NCBI GenBank assembly: GCA_900549715.1
Contig: URPK01000004.1
Span: forward strand, 58,712 to 122,711
DNA: 64,000 nucleotides
Source: an uncultured Collinsella sp.
GTDB taxonomy: Bacteria > Actinomycetota > Coriobacteriia > Coriobacteriales > Coriobacteriaceae
Direction of reading: 5' to 3'
Below the pieces are notes generated by a model that was not told the origin of the DNA, made no database searches, and was given only the letters and a program-made list of their open reading frames with translations. A program made the position numbers and the translations under genes. Of this stretch, positions 42,613 through 52,097 are shown one piece after another; position 1 is the first letter of the stretch, and the number at the start of each line of letters is the position of its first letter.

Positions 42613-43299
42613 ATGATCGTCGCCATCGACGGCCCCGCCGGTTCCGGCAAGTCCACCATCGCCAAGGAGATCGCCCGCCAGCTGGGCTTTAATAAGCTCG
42701 ACACGGGCGCCATGTATCGCGCCGTCACCTTCGCTGCGCTCGACCGCGGCATCGATCTGGACGACGAGGCGGCTATCGACGCCCTCGCCGAGCAGATCGA
42801 GATTCGCTTTACCAACGGTACCGGCGAGGACACGCGCCTGACCATTGACGGCCAGGACGCTTCGGCCGCCATCCGCACCCCGCAGGTCGACGCCAACGTG
42901 TCCAAGGTATCGGCCTATCCGGGCGTGCGCGCCGCCATGCTCATCCACCAGCGCCGCGCCGCCGAGGACCGCGATATCGTGGCCGAGGGTCGCGACATCG
43001 GCACCGTCGTGTTCCCCAACGCGCAGGTCAAGATCTTCCTGACAGCCGACCCGCGCGAGCGCGCCCGCCGCCGCGTGCTTCAGCGCCACCAAAACGATGC
43101 CCAGCCGCTCACGTCCGAGCAGCTCGAGGCTGAGGTCGACGAGACCCTCGACGCCCTTAAGCAGCGCGACAAGCTCGACAGCAGCCGCGAGGTCGCCCCG
43201 CTCGTGCCCGCCGAGGACGCCGTGCACGTCGACTCCACCGCCCACACCATCGATGAGGTCGTCTCGATAATCGAGGACCTCATCAACCAAAGGAGGTAG
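42613..43299 (+). CDS. cmk: Cytidylate kinase
   Basis: The enzyme phosphorylates CMP and dCMP with ATP. It has IVAIDGPAGSGKSTIAKEIARQLGF (Walker A), LDTGAMYRAVT, DIVAEGRDIGTVVFPNAQVKIFLTADPRERARRR and a C-terminal VDSTAHTIDEVVSIIEDLI. The length of 228 residues is standard. GAAAGGA lies before the ATG. plsC follows after 3 bp. Confidence 0.95.
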   Translation: MIVAIDGPAGSGKSTIAKEIARQLGFNKLDTGAMYRAVTFAALDRGIDLDDEAAIDALAEQIEIRFTNGTGEDTRLTIDGQDASAAIRTPQVDANVSKVSAYPGVRAAMLIHQRRAAEDRDIVAEGRDIGTVVFPNAQVKIFLTADPRERARRRVLQRHQNDAQPLTSEQLEAEVDETLDALKQRDKLDSSREVAPLVPAEDAVHVDSTAHTIDEVVSIIEDLINQRR

Positions 43300-43302
43300 C
43301 CC

Positions 43303-44031
43303 ATGCGCCTGTTTAAGCAGACGCCCGAGGACTATTACAACGCCCCCTACGCCGAGTTTCCAGCGCTCATCCGCGGCACCGTCGTCGTAGTCATGGCCAT
43401 CCTTTGGGCCTTCTCCAAGCTCATGTGGCGCTGGAAGGTCGAGGACGCTGACCTGCTGTTTGAGCGCCAGGAAGGCCGCGGCAGCGTGGTCATCTGCAAC
43501 CACACCTCTATGGCCGAGCTCTTGGCCGTGGAGACGGCGCTGTTCTTTGGGGGCCGCCGTATCCGTCCCATCTTTAAGTCCGAGTTCGCCAAGAGCAAGA
43601 TCGTACGCTGGGCCTTTAGCCGCGTGGGCGGCATTCCCGTGGAGCGCGGCACCGCCGACATGAAGTGCCTGCGCGCCGCCCAGCATGCGCTGCAGCGCGG
43701 CGAGGACGTCCTGATCTTCCCCGAGGGCACGCGCATCCGCTCGCGCGAGATCAAGCCCGAGGTCCACGGCGGTTTTGCGCTCATCGCTCAGATGGGCAAG
43801 TCACCTGTGAACCCGCTCGCCATCTGCGGCTGGTCTGATATCACGCCCGCGGGCAAAAAGCTCATGCGTCCCAAGAAGTGCTGGATTCGTGCCGGCAAGG
43901 CCGTCTCGTTTTCCGATGCACCGGCCGGGCTTAAGCGCAAGGAGCGCCTGGCCTGGTTTGAGTCCGAGGCCATGAACCGCGTCTACGCCATGCGAGACGA
44001 GCTGTGCGCCGAGCATCCGGGCAGGTTCTAG
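43303..44031 (+). CDS. plsC: 1-acyl-sn-glycerol-3-phosphate acyltransferase
   Basis: The enzyme adds the second acyl chain to lysophosphatidic acid at the membrane. It has an N-terminal hydrophobic segment (LIRGTVVVVMAILWAFSKLMW) and the catalytic motif VICNHTSMAELLAVE (NHxxxxD variant with Glu at the sixth position). The acceptor motif FPEGTRIRSREIKPEVHGGFALIA follows. The 242-residue length fits. The Asp-to-Glu/Met-Ala change in the HX4D box (NHTSMAE) deserves a check but is seen in some family members. Confidence 0.88.
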   Translation: MRLFKQTPEDYYNAPYAEFPALIRGTVVVVMAILWAFSKLMWRWKVEDADLLFERQEGRGSVVICNHTSMAELLAVETALFFGGRRIRPIFKSEFAKSKIVRWAFSRVGGIPVERGTADMKCLRAAQHALQRGEDVLIFPEGTRIRSREIKPEVHGGFALIAQMGKSPVNPLAICGWSDITPAGKKLMRPKKCWIRAGKAVSFSDAPAGLKRKERLAWFESEAMNRVYAMRDELCAEHPGRF

Positions 44032-44033
44032 CC

Positions 44034-44933
44034 ATGAGCGAGAACGTGACGAACGCTGCCGTGACCGCGTCCGACCAGGACGGCGCGCCCACCATCGAGA
44101 TCGCCGCCCACGCCGGCACTTGCTACGGCGTGCAGCGCGCGCTCGACATGGCATTGGCCGCCGCGCCGCAGGCAGGGGAGAGCGCTCAGGTCCACACGCT
44201 GGGTCCGCTCATCCATAACCCCATCGTGGTGCGCGAGCTCGCCGAGGCAGGCGTCGGTCTGGCTGAGACCCTAGACGATGCCGCATCGGGCACCGTGATC
44301 ATCCGCGCTCACGGCGTGGTGCCGCAGGTGATCGATGCCGCTCGCGAGCGTGACCTTACTGTGGTCGACGCCACCTGCCCGTACGTGAAGAAGGTCCATG
44401 TGGCGGCCGAGCGCCTGGTGCGCGAGGGCTACCGCGTGATCGTCGTGGGCGAGCCGGGTCACCCCGAAGTCGAGGGCATCCTGGGCCATGCCGGCGATGA
44501 CGCGCAGGTCGTGAGCTGCGCTGCCGATGCGGACGCGCTGTCGCTCAAGGGTAAAGTGGGCTTGGTTGTGCAGACCACCCAGACTGCGCAGAACTTGGCC
44601 GAGGTCGTGGCTGCTATCACCCCGCGCGTGCAGGAGCTGCGCGTGATCAACACCATCTGCGCCGCCACGAGTGAGCGTCAACAGGCAGCAGCCACACTTG
44701 CCAACCGCTGCGACTGCATGGTCATCGTGGGCGGCAAGAACTCGGGCAACACCCGCCGCCTGGCGCAGATTTGCGCAGACGCCTGCGAGCGCACGTATCA
44801 CATCGAGGAAGCTTCTGAGCTCCAAGCCGCGTGGTTTACCGACGCTCACCACATCGGCATCACCGCCGGAGCCTCCACCCCGCAAGAACACATCGAGCGC
44901 GCCGTCGAGCGCATCAAGGAGCTTTGCCGCTAA
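44034..44933 (+). CDS. ispH: 4-hydroxy-3-methylbut-2-enyl diphosphate reductase
   Basis: IspH carries out the last step of the non-mevalonate isoprenoid pathway with a [4Fe-4S] cluster. The three cluster cysteines appear in HAGTCYGVQRAL, VDATCPYVKKV and INTICAATSERQ. HTLGPLIHN, IRAHGV and VGGKNSGNTRRL are conserved. About 22 extra N-terminal residues precede the conserved start. ATG 44034 directly follows the plsC stop. Confidence 0.95.
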   Translation: MSENVTNAAVTASDQDGAPTIEIAAHAGTCYGVQRALDMALAAAPQAGESAQVHTLGPLIHNPIVVRELAEAGVGLAETLDDAASGTVIIRAHGVVPQVIDAARERDLTVVDATCPYVKKVHVAAERLVREGYRVIVVGEPGHPEVEGILGHAGDDAQVVSCAADADALSLKGKVGLVVQTTQTAQNLAEVVAAITPRVQELRVINTICAATSERQQAAATLANRCDCMVIVGGKNSGNTRRLAQICADACERTYHIEEASELQAAWFTDAHHIGITAGASTPQEHIERAVERIKELCR

Positions 44934-44935
44934 CC

Positions 44936-46378
44936 ATGGACCAGACCGTACCCGCATACGCCGCCGAGGTGGCCGATTACGGGCGCAGCCGCGACCCCGA
45001 GCCGGGTGAGGGCGCGCTCGTAAAGAACGTGCGTCCCGAATCGCCCGCGTGGGATGTGGGTATCGAGCCGGGCATGCGCGTGCTCACGGTCAACGGTGAG
45101 GCGCTCACCGACATGATCGTTTGGCTCTGGGAGGCCGACGATGATACCGTCGACCTCGAGGTTTTCGACCCGCGCGACGGCACCGTCACCCCCGTCGAGC
45201 TCGACCGCTTTCCCGGCGAGGATTGGGGTTTGGAGTTCGATGGCCCCATCTTCGACGGCATGCGTACCTGCGTCAACGCCTGCGTGTTCTGCTTTATGAC
45301 CATGCTCCCCAAGGGCGGCCGCTCCACGCTCTATATTCGCGACGACGACTATCGCCTAAGCTTTTTGCAAGGCAACTTTGTCACGCTTACGAACCTCACC
45401 GACGAGGACGTGCAAAACGTCATCCAGCGCAACATGAGTCCCATGAACGTGTCGGTCCACGCTGTGAGCCCCGACGTCCGCCGTCGTATGATGGGCCGTA
45501 ACGCCCAGCGAGGCATGGACGTACTCGAGACCATCATGGCCGCCGGCATCGAGATTCACGCGCAGATCGTGTTGTGCCCCGGCATGAACGACGGCGAGGA
45601 GCTGGAAAAGACCCTGCGCTTTTGCGAGGAGCACGAGCAAATCACAAGCCTGGGCATTGTGCCGCTTGGTTTTACCAAACACCAAAACCGCTTTAGCTGG
45701 TCATACAGCGACAAGCCCGAACTGGCGCGCGAGACCATTGCCATGATCCGTCCCTACCAGGATCGTGCCTACGAACGCTTTGGCCGCCACACCTTCCAGA
45801 TGAGCGACGAGTTCTATCTGGACGCCGGCATCGATCCTCCCGAGGCAGACTTTTACGACGGCTATCCGCAGTACTACGACGGCATCGGCATGATCCGCTC
45901 GTATCTGGACGAGACCGACGACGTGCTGACTACCGATGCCGAGCGACTGGCCCGCGTCCGCGAGGCCATCGCCGACCGTGGCCAGCACCTGATGTGCCTC
46001 TCGGGCGCCAGCGCGCGAGACACCGTGGCACGCTTTTTGGAGTCGCCGCATGGTCTCGGCGGCACCGTCACAGCCATCAAGAACCGCTACTTTGGCGGCA
46101 ACGTGGACGTGACCGGCCTCATCGTCGCGTGTGACATTCTGGAGCAGCTGCCCCAAGATCTGTCGGGGGTTATGCTCTTTGTGCCTAAGCTCATGTTCAA
46201 CGCTGACGGCATGACGCTTGACGAGTATCATCGTGACGATTTACTCGCAAGCCTTACCAGTCGCGGCGCCGAGGTTCATGTGGTGTCGACCATGCCGCAT
46301 GAGCTGCTCGATACCCTGGAGCACATCCTTGGCATAACGCCCGCCAATTCAACTATTCCCGCTGACCCTACCCATTAA
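44936..46378 (+). CDS. DUF512 radical SAM protein with N-terminal PDZ-like domain
   Basis: A 480-residue protein. Residues about 20-75 form a PDZ-like region (GALVKNVRPESPAWDVGIEPGMRVLTVNGEAL). The radical SAM cluster motif is CVNACVFCFMTMLPKG (CxxxCxxC), and the DUF512 C-terminal domain includes EFYLDAGIDPPEADFYDGYPQYYDGIGMIR. The family is conserved in Gram-positive anaerobes next to der, as here, and is thought to contribute to cofactor or RNA/ribosome-linked chemistry, but its reaction is not known to me. ATG 44936 follows ispH by 2 bp. Confidence 0.88.
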   Translation: MDQTVPAYAAEVADYGRSRDPEPGEGALVKNVRPESPAWDVGIEPGMRVLTVNGEALTDMIVWLWEADDDTVDLEVFDPRDGTVTPVELDRFPGEDWGLEFDGPIFDGMRTCVNACVFCFMTMLPKGGRSTLYIRDDDYRLSFLQGNFVTLTNLTDEDVQNVIQRNMSPMNVSVHAVSPDVRRRMMGRNAQRGMDVLETIMAAGIEIHAQIVLCPGMNDGEELEKTLRFCEEHEQITSLGIVPLGFTKHQNRFSWSYSDKPELARETIAMIRPYQDRAYERFGRHTFQMSDEFYLDAGIDPPEADFYDGYPQYYDGIGMIRSYLDETDDVLTTDAERLARVREAIADRGQHLMCLSGASARDTVARFLESPHGLGGTVTAIKNRYFGGNVDVTGLIVACDILEQLPQDLSGVMLFVPKLMFNADGMTLDEYHRDDLLASLTSRGAEVHVVSTMPHELLDTLEHILGITPANSTIPADPTH

Positions 46379-46388
46379 AGGAGTGCAG

Positions 46389-47723
46389 ATGAAACCTATC
46401 GTCGCCGTCGTCGGACGCCCCAACGTGGGCAAATCCACGCTCGTTAACCGCCTGGCCCAAACCTCGGACGCTATCGTCCATGAGTCCCGCGGCGTCACGC
46501 GCGACCGCTCGTACCACACGGCCGATTGGAACGGCCGCGAGTTCACCATCGTCGACACGGGCGGCATCGAGCCGCTCAAGAGCGATGACGTCTTTGCCAC
46601 GTCCATCCGCGACCAGGCGCTCGCTGCCGCTGAGGAAGCCGCCGTCATTCTGTTTGTGGTCGACGGCCGCACCGGCGTCACCGAGGAGGACGAGTCGGTC
46701 GCCCGCATGCTCAAGCGCTGCGACAAGCCGGTCTTTCTGCTGGTGAACAAGCTCGACAACCCCGATCGCGAGAACGACAGCATCTGGGAGTTCTATTCGC
46801 TCGGCATCGGTGAGCCCACGCCGCTCTCGGCCCTGCATGGCCATGGCACGGGCGACCTGCTCGACGACATCGTGGCCCTGCTTCCGGAGGAAGAGGACGA
46901 GGTCGCCGATGAGTTCCCTGATGCGCTGAACGTCGCTATCATCGGCCGCCCCAATGCCGGTAAGTCGTCGCTGTTCAACCGCATCCTGGGCGCTGATCGC
47001 TCTATCGTGTCCAACATTGCCGGCACGACGCGCGACGCCATCGACACCGTCGTGGAGCGTAACGGCAAGCACTACCGCATGGTCGACACCGCGGGTATTC
47101 GCAAGAAGAGCACCGTGTACGAGAACATCGAGTACTACTCGATGGTCCGCGGCCTGCGCGCCATCGATCGCGCCGACGTGGCACTGCTCGTCGTCGACGC
47201 CTCCGTGGGCGTTACCGAGCAGGACCAGAAGGTCATGGGCTTGGCCATCGAGCGCGGCTGCGCCATCGTCGTGTTACTCAACAAGTGGGATCTGCTCGAT
47301 GACGACCGCAAGCGCGAGGTCTGCATGGAGACCGTCGACCGCCGTCTGGGCGTCATGGCTCCCTGGGCCCAGTACCTGCGCATCTCTGCCCTCACTGGCC
47401 GCAGCGTCGAGAAGATCTGGGCGATGGTCGACGCCGCCGAGAAGACGCGCTCGCAAAAGATCACCACCTCGCGCCTCAACACCTTCCTCACCGACCTGCG
47501 CGAGTTTGGCCACACCGTGGTGGACGGCAAGCGCCGCCTGCGCATGCACTACGTGACTCAGACGGGCATCAACCCGCCGACGTTTACGTTCTTCGTCAAC
47601 CACAGCGACCTGGTCAACGACACCTACCAGCGCTACGTGGAGAACCGTATGCGCTCGACCTTCGATTTTGCCGGCACGCCCATACGACTCTTCTTTAGGA
47701 AGAAGGAGCAAAAGGATGCATAA
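46389..47723 (+). CDS. der: Ribosome-assembly GTPase Der (EngA)
   Basis: Der has two tandem GTPase domains and a KH-like C-terminus, and works in 50S subunit assembly. G1 motifs are GRPNVGKSTLV and GRPNAGKSSLF, G3 motifs are DTGGI and DTAGI, and G4 motifs are NKLD and NKWD. The C-terminal TSRLNTFLTDL and FVNHSDLVNDTYQRYVENRMRSTFDFAGTPIRLFFRKK are typical. ATG 46389 has AAAGGAG upstream. The 3' end overlaps plsY by 8 bp. Confidence 0.97.
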   Translation: MKPIVAVVGRPNVGKSTLVNRLAQTSDAIVHESRGVTRDRSYHTADWNGREFTIVDTGGIEPLKSDDVFATSIRDQALAAAEEAAVILFVVDGRTGVTEEDESVARMLKRCDKPVFLLVNKLDNPDRENDSIWEFYSLGIGEPTPLSALHGHGTGDLLDDIVALLPEEEDEVADEFPDALNVAIIGRPNAGKSSLFNRILGADRSIVSNIAGTTRDAIDTVVERNGKHYRMVDTAGIRKKSTVYENIEYYSMVRGLRAIDRADVALLVVDASVGVTEQDQKVMGLAIERGCAIVVLLNKWDLLDDDRKREVCMETVDRRLGVMAPWAQYLRISALTGRSVEKIWAMVDAAEKTRSQKITTSRLNTFLTDLREFGHTVVDGKRRLRMHYVTQTGINPPTFTFFVNHSDLVNDTYQRYVENRMRSTFDFAGTPIRLFFRKKEQKDA

Positions 47724-48399
47724 CCCGATTCTGCTGACCGCCATCTGCGCCGTGGTCTCGTTCTTTATCGGGGCGATTCCGTTTGGCCTGATCCTGGGCC
47801 GCGTGTTCAACCACACGGACATTCGCAAGGCGGGTTCCGGCAACATCGGCACCACCAACGCGCTGCGCGTGGCCGGCCCCAAGGTGGCCGCGCTCACGCT
47901 GCTGCTCGACTGCCTTAAGGGCGCCATCTGCGTCCTTATCGCCCGTCCGCTCATCGCGGGCGTGGGCTATGGCTTCCCCGTAAGCATCATGGCGCCCGGA
48001 GCCCCCGGCGACTGGATGCTCGGTGTCATTTGCCTGGCAGCCGTGTGGGGACACATCTTTTCTCCCTACCTCAACTTCCATGGCGGCAAGGGTATCGCCG
48101 TGGGCTTGGGCGTGATTCTTGCCTGGTACTGGCCCATTGGTCTGTCGCTGCTGGGCATGTTTATCGTGGCCGTCGCCATCACCAAGTACGTGTCGGTGGG
48201 CTCGCTTGCCGCCGCCATCGGTCTTCCTATCGCTGCCTGCGCGGTCTTTCCGTACAGCAGCCTGGGTCTCAAGTTTTGCATGGCGATGATCGGCATCACC
48301 GTGGTGTGGGCCCATCGCTCGAATATCCAAAAGCTCATGACGGGTAAGGAGTCCAAGCTCTCGTTTACCAAGCGCGTCACCGAGCCCGACGATAAGTAG
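47716..48399 (+). CDS. plsY: Glycerol-3-phosphate acyltransferase PlsY
   Basis: PlsY transfers acyl groups from acyl-phosphate to glycerol-3-phosphate. It is polytopic with the conserved GAIPFGLILGRVF, AGSGNIGTTNALRVAG (motif 1), and WGHIFSPYLNFHGGKGIAVGLGV (motifs 2-3). The length of 227 residues fits. With plsC and gpsA nearby, the cluster supplies phospholipid precursors. Confidence 0.94.
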   Translation: MHNPILLTAICAVVSFFIGAIPFGLILGRVFNHTDIRKAGSGNIGTTNALRVAGPKVAALTLLLDCLKGAICVLIARPLIAGVGYGFPVSIMAPGAPGDWMLGVICLAAVWGHIFSPYLNFHGGKGIAVGLGVILAWYWPIGLSLLGMFIVAVAITKYVSVGSLAAAIGLPIAACAVFPYSSLGLKFCMAMIGITVVWAHRSNIQKLMTGKESKLSFTKRVTEPDDK

Positions 48400-48408
48400 G
48401 AGAGAGTC

Positions 48409-49416
48409 ATGAATGTTGCGCTGATTGGCTCAGGCTCCTGGGGAACCGCCGTCGCCGGTCTTGCCGCCGCGCGCGCCGAGCGCGTGACCATGTGGGCCCA
48501 CAGCGAGCAAACGGCCGCCGGCATCAATGGTGAGCACCGCAACCCCCGCTACCTTGTGGACTACGAGCTGCCCGGCAACGTCGTCGCAACGACGGAGCTG
48601 GTGCAGGCGCTCGACGGCGCCGAGGCCATCATCTTTGCCGTTCCTTCGACGCACCTGCGCAGCGTGTGCCACCAGGCGGCGCCCTTTATCACCGCTGATA
48701 CCCCGGTGCTCTGCCTCACCAAGGGCATTGAGCCCGAGTCCGGCCTACTCATGAGCGAGGTCATCGCCAGCGAGATCGGCAACGAGGCGCGCGTGGCGGC
48801 GCTCTCGGGCCCCAACCATGCCGAGGAAATCTGCCGCGGCGGACTTTCTGCCGCCGTCATCGCCAGCGAAGACCCTCAGATAGGGGAGACCTTTAAGGAC
48901 CTGCTTCTATCCACGGCCTTCCGCATCTATCTTTCGCAGGACATGACGGGCGTCGAGGTCTGCGGCGCCATGAAAAACGTTATCGCCATCGTGTGCGGCA
49001 TCTCCGCCGGCTCGGGCGCGGGCGATAACACGCTCGCCCTCATCATGACGCGCGGTCTGGCCGAAATCAGCCGCCTGGTGCACGCCCGCGGCGGCCAGGC
49101 CATGACCTGCATGGGGCTTGCCGGCATGGGCGACCTTATCGCCACCTGCACTTCGGAGCATTCGCGCAACCGCACCTTTGGCTACGAGTTCGCTCATGGC
49201 GTGTCGCTCGAAGAGTACCAGGCACGCACGCATATGGTGGTCGAGGGTGCCGTTGCGGCCCGCAGCGTGAGCGAGCTCGCCCGTTCACTGGGCGTAGACA
49301 TTCCGCTCACCTTTGCCGTGGAGCAAACGCTCTACAACGGTGTTACTTTGGATAGGGCGCTCGAGATTCTCACCGACCGCGTCCCCTCTCAAGAGTTCTA
49401 CGGACTCGCCGACTAA
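48409..49416 (+). CDS. gpsA: Glycerol-3-phosphate dehydrogenase [NAD(P)+]
   Basis: GpsA reduces dihydroxyacetone phosphate to sn-glycerol-3-phosphate. It shows ALIGSGSWGTAVA (nucleotide binding), FAVPSTHLR, LTKGIE, SGPNHAEE, EVCGAMKNVIAI and the catalytic-Lys/C-terminal GLAGMGDLIATCTSEHSRNRTFG. The 335-residue length is standard. It directly follows plsY, which uses its product. Confidence 0.96.
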   Translation: MNVALIGSGSWGTAVAGLAAARAERVTMWAHSEQTAAGINGEHRNPRYLVDYELPGNVVATTELVQALDGAEAIIFAVPSTHLRSVCHQAAPFITADTPVLCLTKGIEPESGLLMSEVIASEIGNEARVAALSGPNHAEEICRGGLSAAVIASEDPQIGETFKDLLLSTAFRIYLSQDMTGVEVCGAMKNVIAIVCGISAGSGAGDNTLALIMTRGLAEISRLVHARGGQAMTCMGLAGMGDLIATCTSEHSRNRTFGYEFAHGVSLEEYQARTHMVVEGAVAARSVSELARSLGVDIPLTFAVEQTLYNGVTLDRALEILTDRVPSQEFYGLAD

Positions 49417-49434
49417 CGCAGAAAGGCTACTACC

Positions 49435-50106
49435 ATGGGTTCCATTAAAATCGCTCCGTCCGTCCTCTCGGCCGACATGGCCAACCTCAAGGGCGAACTC
49501 GACAAGATCGCCGGTGCCGACTACGTGCACTTCGACGTCATGGACGGTCACTTTACCGGTAACCTCACCTTTGGCGTCGACATCCTCAAGGCCGTCAAGC
49601 GCTCCACCGATGTACCGGTCGACGCGCACCTGATGGTGTCGAACCCCGACGAGACGGTCGATTGGTACGCCGACGCTGGTGCCGACATGATCACCGTGCA
49701 CTATGAGGCCTCCACGCACCTGCACCGCACGCTCACCCATCTGCAGCAGCGCGGCGTCAAGGCCGGCGTGGTACTCAACCCCGCAACGCCCGTCTGCGTG
49801 CTCGAGAGCATCATCGACGTTGTCGACATGGTGCTGCTCATGAGCGTGAACCCCGGCTTTGGCGGCCAGAGCTTTATCCCTGGTACTATTGCCAAACTGC
49901 ACGAGCTTACGGCCATGTGTGAGCGCCACGGCGTTTCGCCCCTGATCGAGGTCGATGGCGGTATCTCTTCCAAGAACATCGCTGAGGTCGTCAAGGCCGG
50001 CGCCAACGTGCTCGTAGCCGGCTCCGCCGTATTTAAGTCCGAAGATCCCGCCGCCGAGGTTGCGCTGCTGCAGAAGCTGGGCAACGAAGCCACACAGGAG
50101 GCATAA
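49435..50106 (+). CDS. rpe: Ribulose-phosphate 3-epimerase
   Basis: Rpe interconverts ribulose-5-phosphate and xylulose-5-phosphate in the pentose phosphate pathway. The TIM-barrel motifs IAPSVLSADMANL, HFDVMDGHFTGNLTFG, DAHLMV, LLMSVNPGFGGQSF and EVDGGI are all present. The usual HFVPNLTFG reads HFTGNLTFG. The length of 223 residues is standard. Confidence 0.96.
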   Translation: MGSIKIAPSVLSADMANLKGELDKIAGADYVHFDVMDGHFTGNLTFGVDILKAVKRSTDVPVDAHLMVSNPDETVDWYADAGADMITVHYEASTHLHRTLTHLQQRGVKAGVVLNPATPVCVLESIIDVVDMVLLMSVNPGFGGQSFIPGTIAKLHELTAMCERHGVSPLIEVDGGISSKNIAEVVKAGANVLVAGSAVFKSEDPAAEVALLQKLGNEATQEA

Positions 50107-50112
50107 ACCCTT

Positions 50113-51291
50113 ATGACCGCAGGTCAAAACCGTATACCCGTGAATCTTGACTATGCCGCCTCGACGCCCATGCGCGCCGAGGCGCGCCTTGCGCAGCGCG
50201 AATATGACGACAGCGAGCTTGCCGGAGTCAACCCTAACTCGCTGCATTCGCTCGGCCGCAAGGCCGCCGCACGCCTGGAAGTCGTCCGTCGCGAGATAGC
50301 CCGTAGCTTTGGCGCACGCGTTCGCCCGTCCGAGATCATCCTTACCAACGGCGGCACCGAGGCTAACCAGCTGGCGCTGCTCGGTCTTGCCGAGGGCGCT
50401 CGTCAGCGCGATCGCAAGCGCGACCGTGTCATCGCTTCGGCCATCGAGCACGATTCGATTCTGGACAACCTGCCGCTGCTGCGCGCCGCCGACTTTTCCG
50501 TCGACCTGGTGCAGCCCTGCCGGGCGGGCTACATTGAGCCTGCCGCGCTGAGCGACTTGCTCGGCGACGACGTCGCGCTCGTGAGCATCATGGTTGCCAA
50601 CAACGAGACCGGCGTGGTTCAGCCCATTCGCGAGCTTGCTGCTGCCGCACACGCCGCCGGCGCTCTATTCCACACCGATGCCATCCAGGGCTACTTGCAT
50701 ATTCCGCTCGATGTCACCGAGCTGGGCGTCGACGCCATGACCGTTGCCGCGCACAAGATCGGCGGCCCTGTGGCTTCCGGCGCGCTCTACCTTAAGAACC
50801 GCACGCCGCTGCGTCCGCGCATCTTTGGCGGTGGACAGGAAGCCGGCCGTCGTGCCGGTACGCAGGATCTGCGCACGCAGCTGGCTTTTGCCGCTGCCGC
50901 TAGCACGCTGGCGCCCCACGTGGCCCAGGAGCGCGCGGAACTGCAGACCTTGTCCGACAAGCTCTACGCCACGCTTACGGCCCATCCTCGCATTCACGCC
51001 ACAATGGGCGACTACGCGCAGGCCGACCGTCTGCCGGGTATGGTTTCAATCTACGTTGACGGCATGGACTCCGAAGAGCTCATTATCAAGCTCGATGCCG
51101 CCGGCTTTGAGGTTTCGGCCGGATCAGCTTGCTCGAGCGGCAACATGGACCCGAGCCACGTGCTCAGCGCCATGGGCATTGGTCGCGAGCAGGCGCTGGG
51201 CGCACTGCGCATCTCCTTCGATGACCGCGTGAATCCTGTCGACCTGGATGAGTTCGCCCAGACGCTGCTCTCGATCGTAGGTGCCGCATGA
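50113..51291 (+). CDS. Cysteine desulfurase (NifS/IscS family)
   Basis: A PLP enzyme that takes sulfur from cysteine for Fe-S clusters or tRNA thiolation. It has LDYAASTPMRAEA, ILTNGGTEANQLAL, SAIEHDSIL, HTDAIQG, the PLP-lysine motif MTVAAHKIGGPVASGALYL and the catalytic-cysteine loop SAGSACSSGN. At 392 residues it has the usual length. The stop overlaps the Nif3-like gene start as ATGA. The physiological acceptor cannot be told, so no symbol is given. Confidence 0.93.
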   Translation: MTAGQNRIPVNLDYAASTPMRAEARLAQREYDDSELAGVNPNSLHSLGRKAAARLEVVRREIARSFGARVRPSEIILTNGGTEANQLALLGLAEGARQRDRKRDRVIASAIEHDSILDNLPLLRAADFSVDLVQPCRAGYIEPAALSDLLGDDVALVSIMVANNETGVVQPIRELAAAAHAAGALFHTDAIQGYLHIPLDVTELGVDAMTVAAHKIGGPVASGALYLKNRTPLRPRIFGGGQEAGRRAGTQDLRTQLAFAAAASTLAPHVAQERAELQTLSDKLYATLTAHPRIHATMGDYAQADRLPGMVSIYVDGMDSEELIIKLDAAGFEVSAGSACSSGNMDPSHVLSAMGIGREQALGALRISFDDRVNPVDLDEFAQTLLSIVGAA

Positions 51292-52097
51292 TCGTCTCCG
51301 AGCTTGAACGTGCGCTGCTGGCGCGCTACCCCAAGGCGGACGCCGAGGGCTGGGATCATGTAGGGCTATCTGTGGGAGATCCTGCTGCCGAGATCACCGG
51401 CGTCGCCTGCGCACTCGACGCGACCGAGGCCAACGTGCACCGTGCTCTCGAGGCCGGCGCCAACGTGCTGCTGACGCATCATCCCATTTATATCAAGGCG
51501 CCCGAGGCGTTTTGCCCGGCGGATTCCGCGCGTCCCCAGTGCAGCGCTGCTCTGTACGAGGCAGCTCGTTGCGGCGTGAGCATCATCTCGCTTCACACCA
51601 ACCTGGACCGCTCGCACGAAGCGCGCATCTGCCTAAGTAAGCTGTTGGACGCCGCGCCCGCAAGCTCACTGGAGCACGTGGACGACCCCGAGGCCTGCGG
51701 CCTGGGAGCCCTTGCGACATTCAACGACCCCTGCAGCCTGCGCGCCCTTGCCGCCCGTGCTGCCACGGCCTTCGGAAGCGATCCGCGCGTATGGGGCGAT
51801 GCCGAGCGCTCGTGCCGCACCGTTGCCATTCTGGGCGGCTCCCTCGGCGATTTTGGCGAGCTCGCCATCGCCGCGGGCGCAGATGTTGTCGTGACGGGCG
51901 AGGCGGGCTACCACGTGGCGCAGGACCTCGCTCTGCGCAGTCTGGGCGTCATCTTGCTCGGCCACGATCGCTCCGAGGAGCCGTTCGTGGATATCTTGAT
52001 GAACTCTGCGGTTGACGCCGGGGTCGACCCCCGTCATGCGATTAAAATACTGAACCCTTGCCAATGGTGGACTGTGACAAAAGGAGAGAACTTATGA
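51288..52097 (+). CDS. Nif3-like dinuclear metal-centre protein
   Basis: A 269-residue NIF3/YqfO-family protein. It has WDHVGLSVGDPAAEITGVACALDATEANVHRALEAGANVLLTHHPIYIK (metal-binding HH) and SLHTNLDRS. The C-terminal GADVVVTGEAGYHVAQDLALRSLGVILLGHDRSEEPF provides the remaining ligands, usually written GDxxxH but here GEAGYH. Nif3-like proteins bind two metals; one role proposed is GTP cyclohydrolase I type 2. The catalytic function here is unproven. Confidence 0.9.
   Translation: MIVSELERALLARYPKADAEGWDHVGLSVGDPAAEITGVACALDATEANVHRALEAGANVLLTHHPIYIKAPEAFCPADSARPQCSAALYEAARCGVSIISLHTNLDRSHEARICLSKLLDAAPASSLEHVDDPEACGLGALATFNDPCSLRALAARAATAFGSDPRVWGDAERSCRTVAILGGSLGDFGELAIAAGADVVVTGEAGYHVAQDLALRSLGVILLGHDRSEEPFVDILMNSAVDAGVDPRHAIKILNPCQWWTVTKGENL

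Noticed and set aside
49285..50652. 455-residue minus-strand open frame across gpsA, rpe and the desulfurase
   Set aside because: Spans three well-identified genes on the other strand; composition-driven open frame only.
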